A stretch of DNA of 64,000 nt from Drosophila pseudoobscura (lineage: Eukaryota; Arthropoda; Insecta; Diptera; Drosophilidae). Numbering within the stretch: position 1 is the first letter of the stretch; each line of letters begins with the position of its first letter. Where the stretch lies: assembly GCF_009870125.1 (NCBI RefSeq), contig NC_046683.1, forward strand, positions 58,233,869 through 58,297,868, written 5' to 3'. Position numbers and translations under genes: made by a program. A model generated the notes under the pieces. That model did not search any database. It was not told the origin of the DNA and saw only the letters and a list, made by a program, of their open reading frames with translations. Below are positions 47,277 to 55,777 of the stretch, in pieces.

Positions 47277-47358
47277 CTTGGGAGGATTGGCTTTCAGATT
47301 GTTTTACTTGCTGAATGAAACAAATGCAACTGATGCCCGAACAGGCGGTGGGCCGTAG

Positions 47359-47366
47359 CTTATATA
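47359..47366 (-). promoter_or_regulatory. TATA box of the intronless repeat gene
   Basis: TATATAAG on the minus strand, 83 bases upstream of the ATG at 47276. Confidence 0.6.
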
Positions 47367-47648
47367 GCTACAGCCCCACACAGTGCCAGCCAAACGGCCT
47401 TGCAAGGTCTCTGCGCCAACAGCCCCACAGCCCAACAGTCCGTGGCCCCTCTTTGGCCACGCCAGTCACGTAGCCCCCGTAGTGGGTCGACACAAGCGAC
47501 AGAAGCGTCGAGTACTGTGGGGAAGTCTCTTTTAATTGAACAGCATTAAGCTGGCCAAAAATTGATACCAAATACCAGGTATTTACCTTTTTGCAGGTTT
47601 TTCTAGCCGTCGAAGCAGCAGGTGGAACCTGTGCCGTTCAGGCAGCAA

Positions 47649-47918
47649 ATGTCATCAGTCATCAGTTTGAAACACTCGACAGTACGACACTCCAAGACTG
47701 CCCTCGCCCTCACCCTCACCCCCGCCTTCGTCGCTCTGATGGGCTGCGTCTGGGCCAAGCCCGGAATTGGCCCACTCTGCGCCTTCGGTGGCTGCTGTCT
47801 ACAGCCGGGAATATCACGGCAACTTTGCGGCACCCTACGTCGCCTCTCCCTATGTGGCATCGTCCGATGTGGCATCACCGCTGCCCACAGCGCAGCCCCC
47901 GTTCAGCTGAGGAAGTAG
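47649..47918 (+). pseudogene. Cluster paralog with frame-scrambled middle
   Basis: The frame from ATG 47649 to TAG 47918 is open for 89 codons. Its start contains a signal-peptide-like TALALTLTPAFVALMGCVWA followed by KPGI, and its end is HSAAPVQLRK, both typical of this family. Its middle (Cys/Arg/Leu-rich) is not family-like. Another frame across the middle reads AHSAPSVAAVYSREYHG, then NFAAPYVASPYVASS, which is. So two opposite frame changes, one just after KPGIG (about 47770) and one near 47890, appear to have shifted the middle while the ends stay in frame. No TATA box is seen upstream, and no small first exon with a donor. It is either a decayed copy or a gene making a changed protein. 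A sequence error is a third option. Confidence 0.6.
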
Positions 47919-48364
47919 GAGCTGCCTGAATGACTGACTGACTGAATCGAAGAAGAACATGGCAAATACTATACATAAACATAAAGCTCCGATAGCAGGG
48001 AACTGAATGAATCTCGTTTGTGTTTACTTTTTGCTCATCAGTTGGTGGCAGGCCTGGCCTGCTATCGGGACTGAGACTGGGACTGGGAATGGGTTTGGTT
48101 CAAGGTCTTTGGCTTGGATTTATCTTCAAAAACAAACACAACAACAAAGGCTACAGCCTACAGACTGCAGGAAGCTCTCCCCCGACGTCACAGTCCGATA
48201 AGATATGAGTGGTCCAGAGTTTATAAATTTCTCTTCCGTATTACAATTTATTCAGAGATTCTTTGAGAGGGAGTGAGAGAGAGAGAGAGAGAGACTTAAA
48301 TATGCTAGGAGTCCTATATCTAGAGTTCAGTTTTGGGGCTAAGGATCGACGAGGAAGAGGGCTG
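47919..48364. other. Spacer
   Basis: It holds the 3' flank of the scrambled gene and of the LRR gene, and a GA run at 48275-48293. No gene seen. Confidence 0.5.
48275..48293. repeat. GA dinucleotide microsatellite
   Basis: About nine GA units, 70 bases downstream of the LRR gene's stop codon (minus strand). Confidence 0.85.
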
Positions 48365-50101
48365 TCACATCCCCAGGTTGGTGTCCATTGTGGCACTCGA
48401 ATGGAAGACAATGCTGCTGCGATTGTGGCGTCCAGAGCGACGAGCCTTCAGATACTTGACGGCGACCAAGGCGATCAGAGCCACGAGGACGAGGCCCCCG
48501 AGGATGTAGGCGAAGACCTTCATGAAGGCCAGATGCAGTTCCAGATTCTGGGAGTGGGCTCCCACCAGCTCCAGCTGCTTGGACAGCGCCTGGATGTGCA
48601 TGTAGAGGACTGTTTCCTCGGCGCCGAAGGAGGCGTTGACCGCCATCTGCGACTGGCTGATGCAGGAGACGTCGCGGATGTGCGGGGTCTCCTCGAGACT
48701 GTTGTCCGGCTCGATGTTGAGCACCACCGACTCGGGCAGCGAGGGCGGGATGAGCAGGCGGTGCAGATAGGAGCAGTTGAACCGGTTCCGGGAGACGCCC
48801 AGCTTCTGGAGCATCGGGAAGGCGTCGTCGAAGGTGCGATTGCCCTGCAGCTCGGTCAGCGCGTTGCCGTCCACCAGGAACTTCTTGATGTTGGCCAGAT
48901 ACGGCACGAACATGTCCAGATTGAGGCTGGTCATGTTATTGAACGAGAGGTCGAGTTCCTCGAGGTACTTCTGCTTGGAGAACATCCCGAACTTGAGCTC
49001 TCGAATGCCGTTGCCGCGCAGATTGAGGCTGCGGAGTCGCTTCAGTTGGGCAAAGGTGCTGACGTTCAGCTGTCCGATGGGGTTGTCGGAGAGGTCCAGG
49101 TAGTGCAGGGACGTCAGATTCGTGATGTTGGCGATGCTCTGCAGGCGGTTGGCGCTCAGCTCGAGGGTCTCCAGCTGCAGCGACTGGTGCAGGATCAGCT
49201 GCGAGATGGCGTTGTGGCTGGCCCGCACGAAGCGGGTGGCGTTGATGGTGAGGTTCGTCAGCTGGTTGTGGTCCAGATGCAGCTGGTGGACGATGCTCTT
49301 GCCGGTCAGCTGGAAGTCCTTCAGCTGGTTGAACGACAGCATGAGGCTCTCCAGGCTGGCGGCCTCTGCGAACGTGTCCGGATGGATGCGCACCAGCTGG
49401 TTGTTGGACAGATTCACCTCCTTGATGCGCCGCATCCCGCTGAACACCTCCGGCCGGATGTAGGTGAGGAAGTTCCCCTCGAACGAGACATTCTCGAGGA
49501 ACTCGTTGTCCATGAAGATCTCGTCGTGCAGCTCCCGCAGTCGGTTGCCCGTGAGCAGCAGCTTATTGATGATCTGCAGCCCATTGAAGGCGTTCACGCT
49601 CAGGGAGGCGATTTCGTTGTAGGACAGATCGAGCCTCATCAGCGAGTTGGCCCCAATGAACACCGACGTCTGGATGGACGTGAGGTTGTTGTAGCTCAGG
49701 TTCAGATACGTCAGATTGCTGGCCGCACTGAAGGTGTTCCGCGTGAGCTCCAGGATGTTCGTGTTCGACACGTCGAGGGTCTTCAGATGGGGAAAGGTCT
49801 CGAACAAGTGGAAGGGCATGTAGAGCAGCGTCGACTCGTAGAACTTGATGAACTTGACCATGTTCCCGGGCGGCACGTTCTTTATCACCACATTCTGGCT
49901 GTGGGTGACCATGAAGCCCGTCACCGTGCAGAAGGCCTCGTTCACGTCCATGTAGATCATCGGATCGAACTCGTCGCATCGCAGATTGATGTCCCCGGCC
50001 CTGGCCACCCCGGCAGCCGCCGACGCCACGAACAGGATCCCCCATGCGATCCCCATCTTTCGAGACACCACCAGAATATCCTCCATCATCATCTTCGTCA
50101 T
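48365..50101 (-). CDS. Leucine-rich-repeat single-pass membrane protein
   Basis: One minus-strand exon. From ATG 50101 it encodes 578 residues. The frame stays open to an ATG at 50194 (609 residues), but a TATATA-rich element sits only about 15 bases beyond that, so I prefer the inner start. ATG 50056 is also possible. A signal peptide (GILFVASAAAGVARA) is followed by an N-terminal cysteine region (LRCDEFDPM...FCTV). About thirteen LxxLxLxxN repeats follow, for example LDLSYNEI, LNLRGNGI and LDLSFNNM, with several N-glycosylation sequons. A cysteine-containing cap (NRFNCSYL...DVSCIS) precedes a membrane helix (YILGGLVLVALIALVAV) and a basic tail of about 27 residues. This is a type I cell-surface protein, probably for adhesion or recognition. 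The ligand is unknown and no TIR domain is present. It interrupts the small secreted-protein cluster. Confidence 0.87.
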   Translation of the reverse strand: MTKMMMEDILVVSRKMGIAWGILFVASAAAGVARAGDINLRCDEFDPMIYMDVNEAFCTVTGFMVTHSQNVVIKNVPPGNMVKFIKFYESTLLYMPFHLFETFPHLKTLDVSNTNILELTRNTFSAASNLTYLNLSYNNLTSIQTSVFIGANSLMRLDLSYNEIASLSVNAFNGLQIINKLLLTGNRLRELHDEIFMDNEFLENVSFEGNFLTYIRPEVFSGMRRIKEVNLSNNQLVRIHPDTFAEAASLESLMLSFNQLKDFQLTGKSIVHQLHLDHNQLTNLTINATRFVRASHNAISQLILHQSLQLETLELSANRLQSIANITNLTSLHYLDLSDNPIGQLNVSTFAQLKRLRSLNLRGNGIRELKFGMFSKQKYLEELDLSFNNMTSLNLDMFVPYLANIKKFLVDGNALTELQGNRTFDDAFPMLQKLGVSRNRFNCSYLHRLLIPPSLPESVVLNIEPDNSLEETPHIRDVSCISQSQMAVNASFGAEETVLYMHIQALSKQLELVGAHSQNLELHLAFMKVFAYILGGLVLVALIALVAVKYLKARRSGRHNRSSIVFHSSATMDTNLGM

Positions 50102-50194
50102 TATCGTCGCGAACCGCTCCGTTTCGATGCAAAATTCCAACTGTTTTGCTTTGCACTGCCCTGCAAATGGCAAATGGCAAATGGCATTTGCCAT

Positions 50195-51157
50195 ATCTAT
50201 ATTATATATAGGATGATATCTTTCTCTCTCCCCAGATAGTTTTCTGTATTCCAGTAAGTCGGGAATCGGGAGCGGGACGCGGGAATCGGCAGTCGGGACG
50301 CGGGACTGACTTGCGATAAAAATTGTCGGTCTGTTGTCGGTTGGCTTTGGTTTTGTTCATTTTGCAGCGAATGAAAGTAAGTCATTCTAGACATTGGAAT
50401 GGGACTACTATGGTACATGCTCCTATATTTTCCATCCAAAAGAGATATGTTGTACGTACATGTGTGTGCTATATGTGGCTTGAGCTTGAAAATCTTTCGA
50501 TACGAGATACCACAGAGACACAGAGACATAACGTTCGACAGTCCATTGAACTTTATTCCCTAGAGATAATCTTTTTTTGGTTGGGAGAGAGGGGGATTGC
50601 ATAAATGCAACTGCAACTGTAATTACGGAGTACCATTGAGTGGCAAGTGGCAAACGTAACCTTGCAAATCGAAATCGGATTAAAGCGGAGCCCTCCCTCA
50701 CCCACCCAACTATTTTGGCTTTTGGCTTTTGGCACGAGAGGTTACTCATCGGCCAGCGATGCCAATTAGCATTGGCAGTTGGCATCAATCACTCCTCCCA
50801 ACAGCTACTGGCTACTGCCCACTGGGCACTGGCCAATAGACTCACCTTCAGTGCGGCAACAACTTTTATGGGCTCACTCACCATTTGGAAACGTGCCCGA
50901 AATACCAGATCGGGAACTCGACCTCCCCGAAGCCCCGAAACCCAAAAGCCGCGGGCACGTAGCCAGCATTTGGAGCCACTCAAAGGCCGCCCCGCTCTGC
51001 ATTCCCGTGCAGCGGCGCAGAGCAGCGGTAGAACCATCCGCCCGCTCCCATTCGTACGGCCGGGGTCTGGGGTATAAAACCACAGCTGGCCACTCGGTTG
51101 ATTATAGTCCAATTTGTTTGCTCAAATCACACACTAATCCCCCAAACAATCTCCAAG
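50195..51157. other. Spacer and promoter region
   Basis: It contains TATATA-rich sequence near 50203-50216 that may serve the LRR gene, and the plus-strand TATA at 51073. No other gene recognised. Confidence 0.5.
51073..51080 (+). promoter_or_regulatory. TATA box of the APVAAAY repeat gene
   Basis: TATAAAAC, 85 bases upstream of the ATG at 51158. Confidence 0.65.
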
Positions 51158-51627
51158 ATGTTCAAGCTGGTAAGGACTGCCGATCCGCATCCTGGTCTTT
51201 CGACGGAGATCCCTACAAGTGTCCTCTGTCTCTCTCTTCCTTGCAGTCCGCTCTCGTTGTCCTCGTGGCTGCCATCGCCTGCAGTGTGGCGGAGGCCAAG
51301 CCTGCCGTTGTGGTGGGTGCCGCTGTGCCCGCGGGTGTGGTGACTGCCACCAGCTCCCAGTATGTGGCACGTAACTTCAACGGAGTCGCCGCTGCCCCAA
51401 TTGTCGCCCCAGTGGCTGCCGCATACACTGCCCCAGTGGCTGCAGCCTACACCGCTCCAGTGGCTGCTGCCTACTCCGCTCCTGTGGCTGCTGCCTACAC
51501 TGCCCCAGTGGCCGCTGCCTACTCCGCTCCTGTGGCCGCTGCCTACTCCGCTCCAGTGGCCGCTGCCTACTCCGCCTATCCCTATGCCAGCTATCCTTAT
51601 GCCGCTGGCTACACCACCGTTTTGTAA
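51158..51627 (+). CDS. Small secreted APVAAAY-repeat protein
   Basis: Exon 1 (51158-51169, MFKL) and exon 2 (51247-51627) join in phase 0 to give 130 residues. The signal peptide ends near SVAEA. A short unique segment (KPAVVVGAAVPAGVV and SSQYVARNFNGVAAA) precedes about eight near-perfect copies of a nine-residue unit, APVAAAY plus T or S and A, encoded by a tandem 27-base repeat. The protein ends with Tyr-rich YPYASYPYAAGY and TTVL. The composition is typical of insect cuticle or lens structural proteins. AATAAA follows at about 51664, next to a C11 tract. Repeat number is likely polymorphic. Confidence 0.88.
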
Positions 51628-52298
51628 GGCTCTAAAACGGATTGAAAACTGACTTCGGAATGCAATAAAAAACCCCCCCCCCCCACAAATCAAACTGAAT
51701 CTGTATCTTCGCTTTTACTGGGTTCTAGGAGTTCTGAGAGGAAGGGGCTCGCGATGGATGGATCACTATCGTGAGTCTCTATGGCGTTGATTCGGGAAGG
51801 AGCTCTAGTTCTTAGCCTGTGGGGAAAAGAGCTGTCAAAGGAATGAATCCTTTCTCATTCGTTTCTATCTGGAATTGCATTTGGCTTTAAGGATGCCGCA
51901 TGGCTCCTTCCACCGTGTCGCCGTTAGTCATTAGCAAATGCGGAAATCATCCGGAGAGATGCCAAATGACTTGCGTCATCGAATGCAAATGCCTTGCCTC
52001 AGAATACGGTATTGATTGGCGAGGCAAACAAACATCTTTCAGTAGGACAAGCACGTGTCGGCAGTTTCGAATTGGAGTTGCGTCATTGCCACCAATCGGA
52101 GAGGCAGGAGTGTGTGCGTGGCATTTGAATAATTATTCCGACATCATCTAAATATAATAATCGTATATTTCCAATCAAAAACAAACCGAAACAAAACAAA
52201 CATCAAATATAACAAATAGTAAACGAAAATTCAACCAGAGCCAGAGCCACAACCAGAACCAGAACCGGCGGCTAAGGCGGCCTTCATTTTGAGTTGAC
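51628..52298. other. Spacer
   Basis: 3' flank of two convergent small genes. A Cys-containing frame at 51900-52151 lacks a signal peptide and promoter and is not called. Confidence 0.5.
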
Positions 52299-52689
52299 TC
52301 ATGGTGTTGGGGCACCAGTGAGTGCCACAAGTGGTGCTGCCACGAGGGGTATAGAGCCGCTGTAGCGTCCGAATGGCAGCCACGCAGCTTGGTAGAACAA
52401 GGGATAGCTGGGCGGCGGCACACCCACACCTGGGGGTCCTGGGGGTCCTGGCGGTCCCGGGGGGCCCGGTGGCGGTGCAGCAGCAGCAGCAGTCTGTGGC
52501 GGCGGGGCAGCCCGATGGGCAGGCGGGACATCCACCTCCTCGGCAGCATCCCGTATCTGTCCCGCGGAGGCAGCACTCACATGGAGCAGCAGCAGCAGAG
52601 GCACCTGTTGATCGTTGTTCACCGTTGAGCAAGTGCATCTCTCGGGTTTTCTCTGGCTTGAAACTTACTAATTTCCTGTATCTGTACAT
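52299..52689 (-). CDS. Small secreted protein with short collagen-like run
   Basis: Exon 1 (52689-52669) encodes MYRYRKL. Exon 2 (52604-52299) follows in phase 0 after a 64-base intron whose donor is GTAAGT and acceptor CAACAG. The joined N-terminus, MYRYRKLVPLLLLLHVSAASA, is a good signal peptide, which supports the model. The 108-residue product has a short acidic segment, a Pro/Ala stretch (PPPQTAAAAAPPP), four GPP triplets in a row, then GVGVPPPSYPLFYQAAWLPFGRY and a hydrophobic tail ending GAPTP. Four triplets are too few for a stable collagen helix alone. It is the only non-Tyr-repeat member of this part of the cluster. A TATAAAT on the minus strand lies at 52815-52821. Confidence 0.8.
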
Positions 52690-52814
52690 AACTACGTATC
52701 TGTGTATATCTTTGTATCTGTATCTGTATCTGTTATCTGTATCTTTTTTATCTGAGTTCTGACTGCTCAAAGTTCTAGAAATGGAATGAAACCCAAGCCG
52801 GAGTTCGGACTGGC

Positions 52815-52821
52815 ATTTATA
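52815..52821 (-). promoter_or_regulatory. TATA box of the collagen-like gene
   Basis: TATAAAT on the minus strand, in a nearly palindromic ATTTATAAA context, 126 bases upstream of the ATG. Confidence 0.5.
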
Positions 52822-53171
52822 AACTTGTGGAACCCGGAGGTACAGCCAGTACTAGCCAGTGGGTCAGACCGGGCGAAGACTTGTAGTACGAGTATCCATC
52901 GATTGACTGATGGATTCGATCGGAGATGATTCGCTATTCCAGGCACGAACTCGAGTGCCTGTTCGATTTGTTTATTGTTTTTCGTCACGCGTCTCTCAGA
53001 AACGAAACCAAAAGTGCCACAGCAAAGATTCTCCTTGGTCCGCCTTCGTATCGTATCTGTACGGCTATACGGGTATAGTATATGGTCTTGGAACCGATTC
53101 GAGCGTGGCTTTTGCATACCAATTTCCAGGGATCACCTTCGCTTTTGCTGCTGTATCTGCGGATCTGCTGC

Positions 53172-53179
53172 TATATAAA
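53172..53179 (+). promoter_or_regulatory. TATA box of the 53 kb repeat gene
   Basis: TATATAAA, 84 bases upstream of the ATG at 53256. Confidence 0.65.
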
Positions 53180-53255
53180 TTCCGATGCCGGGTAGCAGCA
53201 GATATCAGTCTACTGCCTGAGAACCAACCAACAACAACAACCAGCAACCAGCAAC

Positions 53256-53576
53256 ATGTTCAAATTCGTAAGGATCGAAGGATAATCCCTGCCACAGGGA
53301 ACCCCAAGGAGTAATCTTCATCTTCTCCTCTTTTTTTTTACCCGACAGTTCGCTCTGTGCCTCTTCGCCGTCGTGGCCTGTGTGGCGGCCAAGCCCGCGG
53401 TGATTGCCCCACTGGCGTACAGCGCCTACTCCTCCCCCCTGGTGGCCGCCTCCCCCTACTCGTCTGCCTACACCGCCGCCTACACAGCCCCCGCCTACGC
53501 CGCCTACTCCGCCTACTCCGCGTATCCCTATGCGTCCGCCTACTCCGCATACCCCTATGCCGCCTACTACCGCTAA
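53256..53576 (+). CDS. Small secreted Ala/Tyr/Ser repeat protein
   Basis: Exon 1 (53256-53267, MFKF) and exon 2 (53349-53576) join in phase 0 to give 79 residues. The signal peptide (FALCLFAVVACVAA) is followed by KPAVIAPLAYSAYSSPL, then repeats of (A)YTA, AYSAYSAYPYA and YPYAAYYR at the end. It shares the KPAVIAP entry with the gene at 46968 and the YPYA motif with the gene at 51158. It is a probable cuticle or lens protein. AATAAA lies near 53858. Confidence 0.87.
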
Positions 53577-55405
53577 TCAGGGACTGGCCATTGGAAAAGC
53601 ATAATCTGGACACTGGACCCCCCCACCAACCCCCCAACAATATGGATACTCCTATCTGCACCTGCAACCACCTGCAACCACCTGCAACCACTGCACCACC
53701 TCCACCACCTGCACATCTCTGCACTGCACCGCCTTCAGCCCTCTCGTTCTTCTTCCTTTCGCTCCCCAAACACACTGCTGGAAGCTGAAAGTGAACAAAT
53801 GGAAACAGGACCCACAGGACCCACAGGACACACCGGAATATACAATATCAATGTCGAAATAAATAATTTGCACTTTGCGTGAAACGTATACAGCCCAGCC
53901 CTTCTTTTGTTTGGAAATTGTTTGCAAAGAGAGCCTGCCACGTACCACAAGACAGCAGCGAGTGTGTGCTAATTGAGGAGGATTTGTGGCCTTTCGATTG
54001 GAGCACATCCTGTGCCGAATGTGTGGTTCAAACAGGGAACAAATCAGTTTGTGGGCCTGAACGAATAGATCCCATCCTCTTACCCATTATACTATTTATT
54101 GTGAGCATTATTATTATGCTACCCATATCCAAACAAAGATAAGAAATTGATGGTTCAGAACGAGATTTGTTGGATTTTTCATAGGATTTTTGTATTTGTG
54201 TCGGTACAATGGCTATGCAGGCTACGTAGCTTTTTGATTAGTTTGATTTAGGCACTATTTATTGATACACTGCTGCGTATGTAAATATACTGCGATTGAT
54301 TGGCAGGCGAAAGCGTCTATTGCTGCAGCCAAACCGAGAATAAACGATGGACGGAGCTCGGGAGAAGGGCAGGACCGAAGAAGGTGGATTGAGCGGGTGG
54401 GCAGTGGAAGTAGCGAACAATATTGGTGGCACCACTGGCTAATGTCTAAGGAATTTGTTAACTGGGACTGGGAAACCCGACAGGCCTTATCTGATGATAT
54501 AGTGATCCAAACTTGGGGTGATGAGAACACTTTTCTATTACATTAAACTCCGTTTTCTTGGAGGTGTTTCCCGTTCCTTCAGTGAATTAGTTGCAAGCTC
54601 CTCAGGGATTTACTTTTTGAATACCATTAATAGCCCGCCATAGTAGTGGGTCATCGGAGCAATAACCTGCAAGGAAGTGCCTCTAGTTGTGAGTGCACTT
54701 TCTGTAGCCACTGTACATATCAGATTCATTGACCCCAAAGGCCTTTCCTGTTTCATTGTGGCCGCCATTGCCTTCCACCTCAACCGAAGGGCTTCGATCC
54801 GGCTGCGTCCCTCGCTGGTGGGATAAACCACTTTTCGTATTTATTTGCATCTCATCTCTGATTAGAATGCAGAGCAGCGCGCATCGCGCTCCCCCCCGGA
54901 CTACCGGACTACTGGAGTTGGTTGAGATGGGAGGCACGTCGTGCCCAAGGAGAGGAGTATCGCGGCGGGTGGAGGGAAGGGAAGGGAAGGGAAGGGCGGT
55001 GTTGAATGGAGGCGAAGTGTTAAATTATGATAATTGAATCCGCAGAAGGCAGCTGCTGACGCCAGTGCGGAAATGTCATTGTGGGAGGAGACGCCACGCA
55101 CTCAGTCCCAAACGCGAAGAGGAGCAATTATTGCAAATAGATATACATATAGGAATGCAGAGCATATAAAACACTTAAACACTGCCATCTGGCCGGCAAT
55201 GGCCATGCAAAGAACGAGTGTTGGCCGAAGTGTTGGCCCTGATATGCGTACGTGATGCCAGTGCTGCCATTAAACGGTTTTCGTCAAGGATGGGCCTTAA
55301 GTGGTTTGTTTTGGGCGAGGGCTTTCGACTATATAAACCACTCTCGACTGTAGCCAAGATGTCATTCAGAAGTCAAGCTTCCAAGTAACACAAACAATCA
55401 GCAAA
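53577..55405. other. Spacer
   Basis: A CCACCTGCAA repeat occurs just after the stop (53655-53700). GGGAAGGGAA repeats lie near 54965-54995. An open frame on both strands at 54255-54546 has no promoter, signal or family resemblance. No gene called. Confidence 0.5.
55330..55337 (+). promoter_or_regulatory. TATA box of the retinin-like gene at 55.4 kb
   Basis: TATATAAA, 76 bases upstream of the ATG at 55406, with ATTCAGAAG initiator-like sequence about 30 bases downstream. Confidence 0.65.
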
Positions 55406-55777
55406 ATGATGAAATTCGTAAGTAGAATGAACCCCAGGCTCCAGCAAGAGGACTCTTCTTAATGCATCCTCCTTCTCCTCCTCCTCCGCCTTCTTCGATT
55501 GCAGTTCGCCCTCGTCCTGTGCGCTCTGTTCGCCGCTGCTGCTGCCAGTCCCGGACTCCTGGCCTACAACGCCGCCTACTCCGCCCCGCTGGCCTACTCC
55601 TCGCCGTTGGCCTACACCGCCCCCGTGGCCTACTCCTCCCCTGTGGCCTACACCGCCGCGTACGCCCCCTATGTGGCTCCCTATGCCAGCAGCGTGAGCG
55701 CCCACACCGTGGCCCACAGCGCCGCCTTCCCGGCTGTCTATGCCGCAGCTCCAGTGGCCGCTGTCCTGAAGAAGTAG
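55406..55777 (+). CDS. Small secreted Ala/Tyr/Pro repeat protein, retinin-like C-terminus
   Basis: Exon 1 (55406-55417, MMKF) and exon 2 (55505-55777) join in phase 0 to give 94 residues. A signal peptide (FALVLCALFAAAAAS) is followed by repeats of AYSAPLAYSSPLAYTAPVAY type. The C-terminal third is different: VAPYASSVSAHTVAHSAAFP, ending APVAAVLKK. The APYASS-x-AH-x-x-H core also appears in the gene at 62761-63443 and recalls the Retinin_C family of Drosophila corneal-lens and cuticle proteins. That assignment is by memory of pattern. AATAAA is at about 55829. Confidence 0.87.

Larger units (their letters stand above)
52690..53255. other. Divergent promoter region
   Basis: Between the collagen-like gene (minus) and the next plus-strand gene. 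It holds TATA boxes at 52815-52821 (minus) and 53172-53179 (plus) and TATCTG repeats near 52690-52752, which fall in the leader of the minus-strand gene. Confidence 0.5.

Noticed and set aside
48263-50239. A 658-codon open frame antisense to the LRR gene
   Set aside because: The sense strand has regular leucine-rich repeats, signal peptide and membrane helix. The antisense frame is a codon-bias shadow.
51900-52151. An 83-codon Cys-containing frame, considered as a small toxin-like or defensin-like peptide
   Set aside because: No signal peptide, no TATA box, no intron pattern as in neighbours, and irregular Cys spacing.
54255-54546. Open frames on both strands near 54.3-54.5 kb
   Set aside because: Neither shows a signal peptide, promoter or known motif. 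Likely chance frames.
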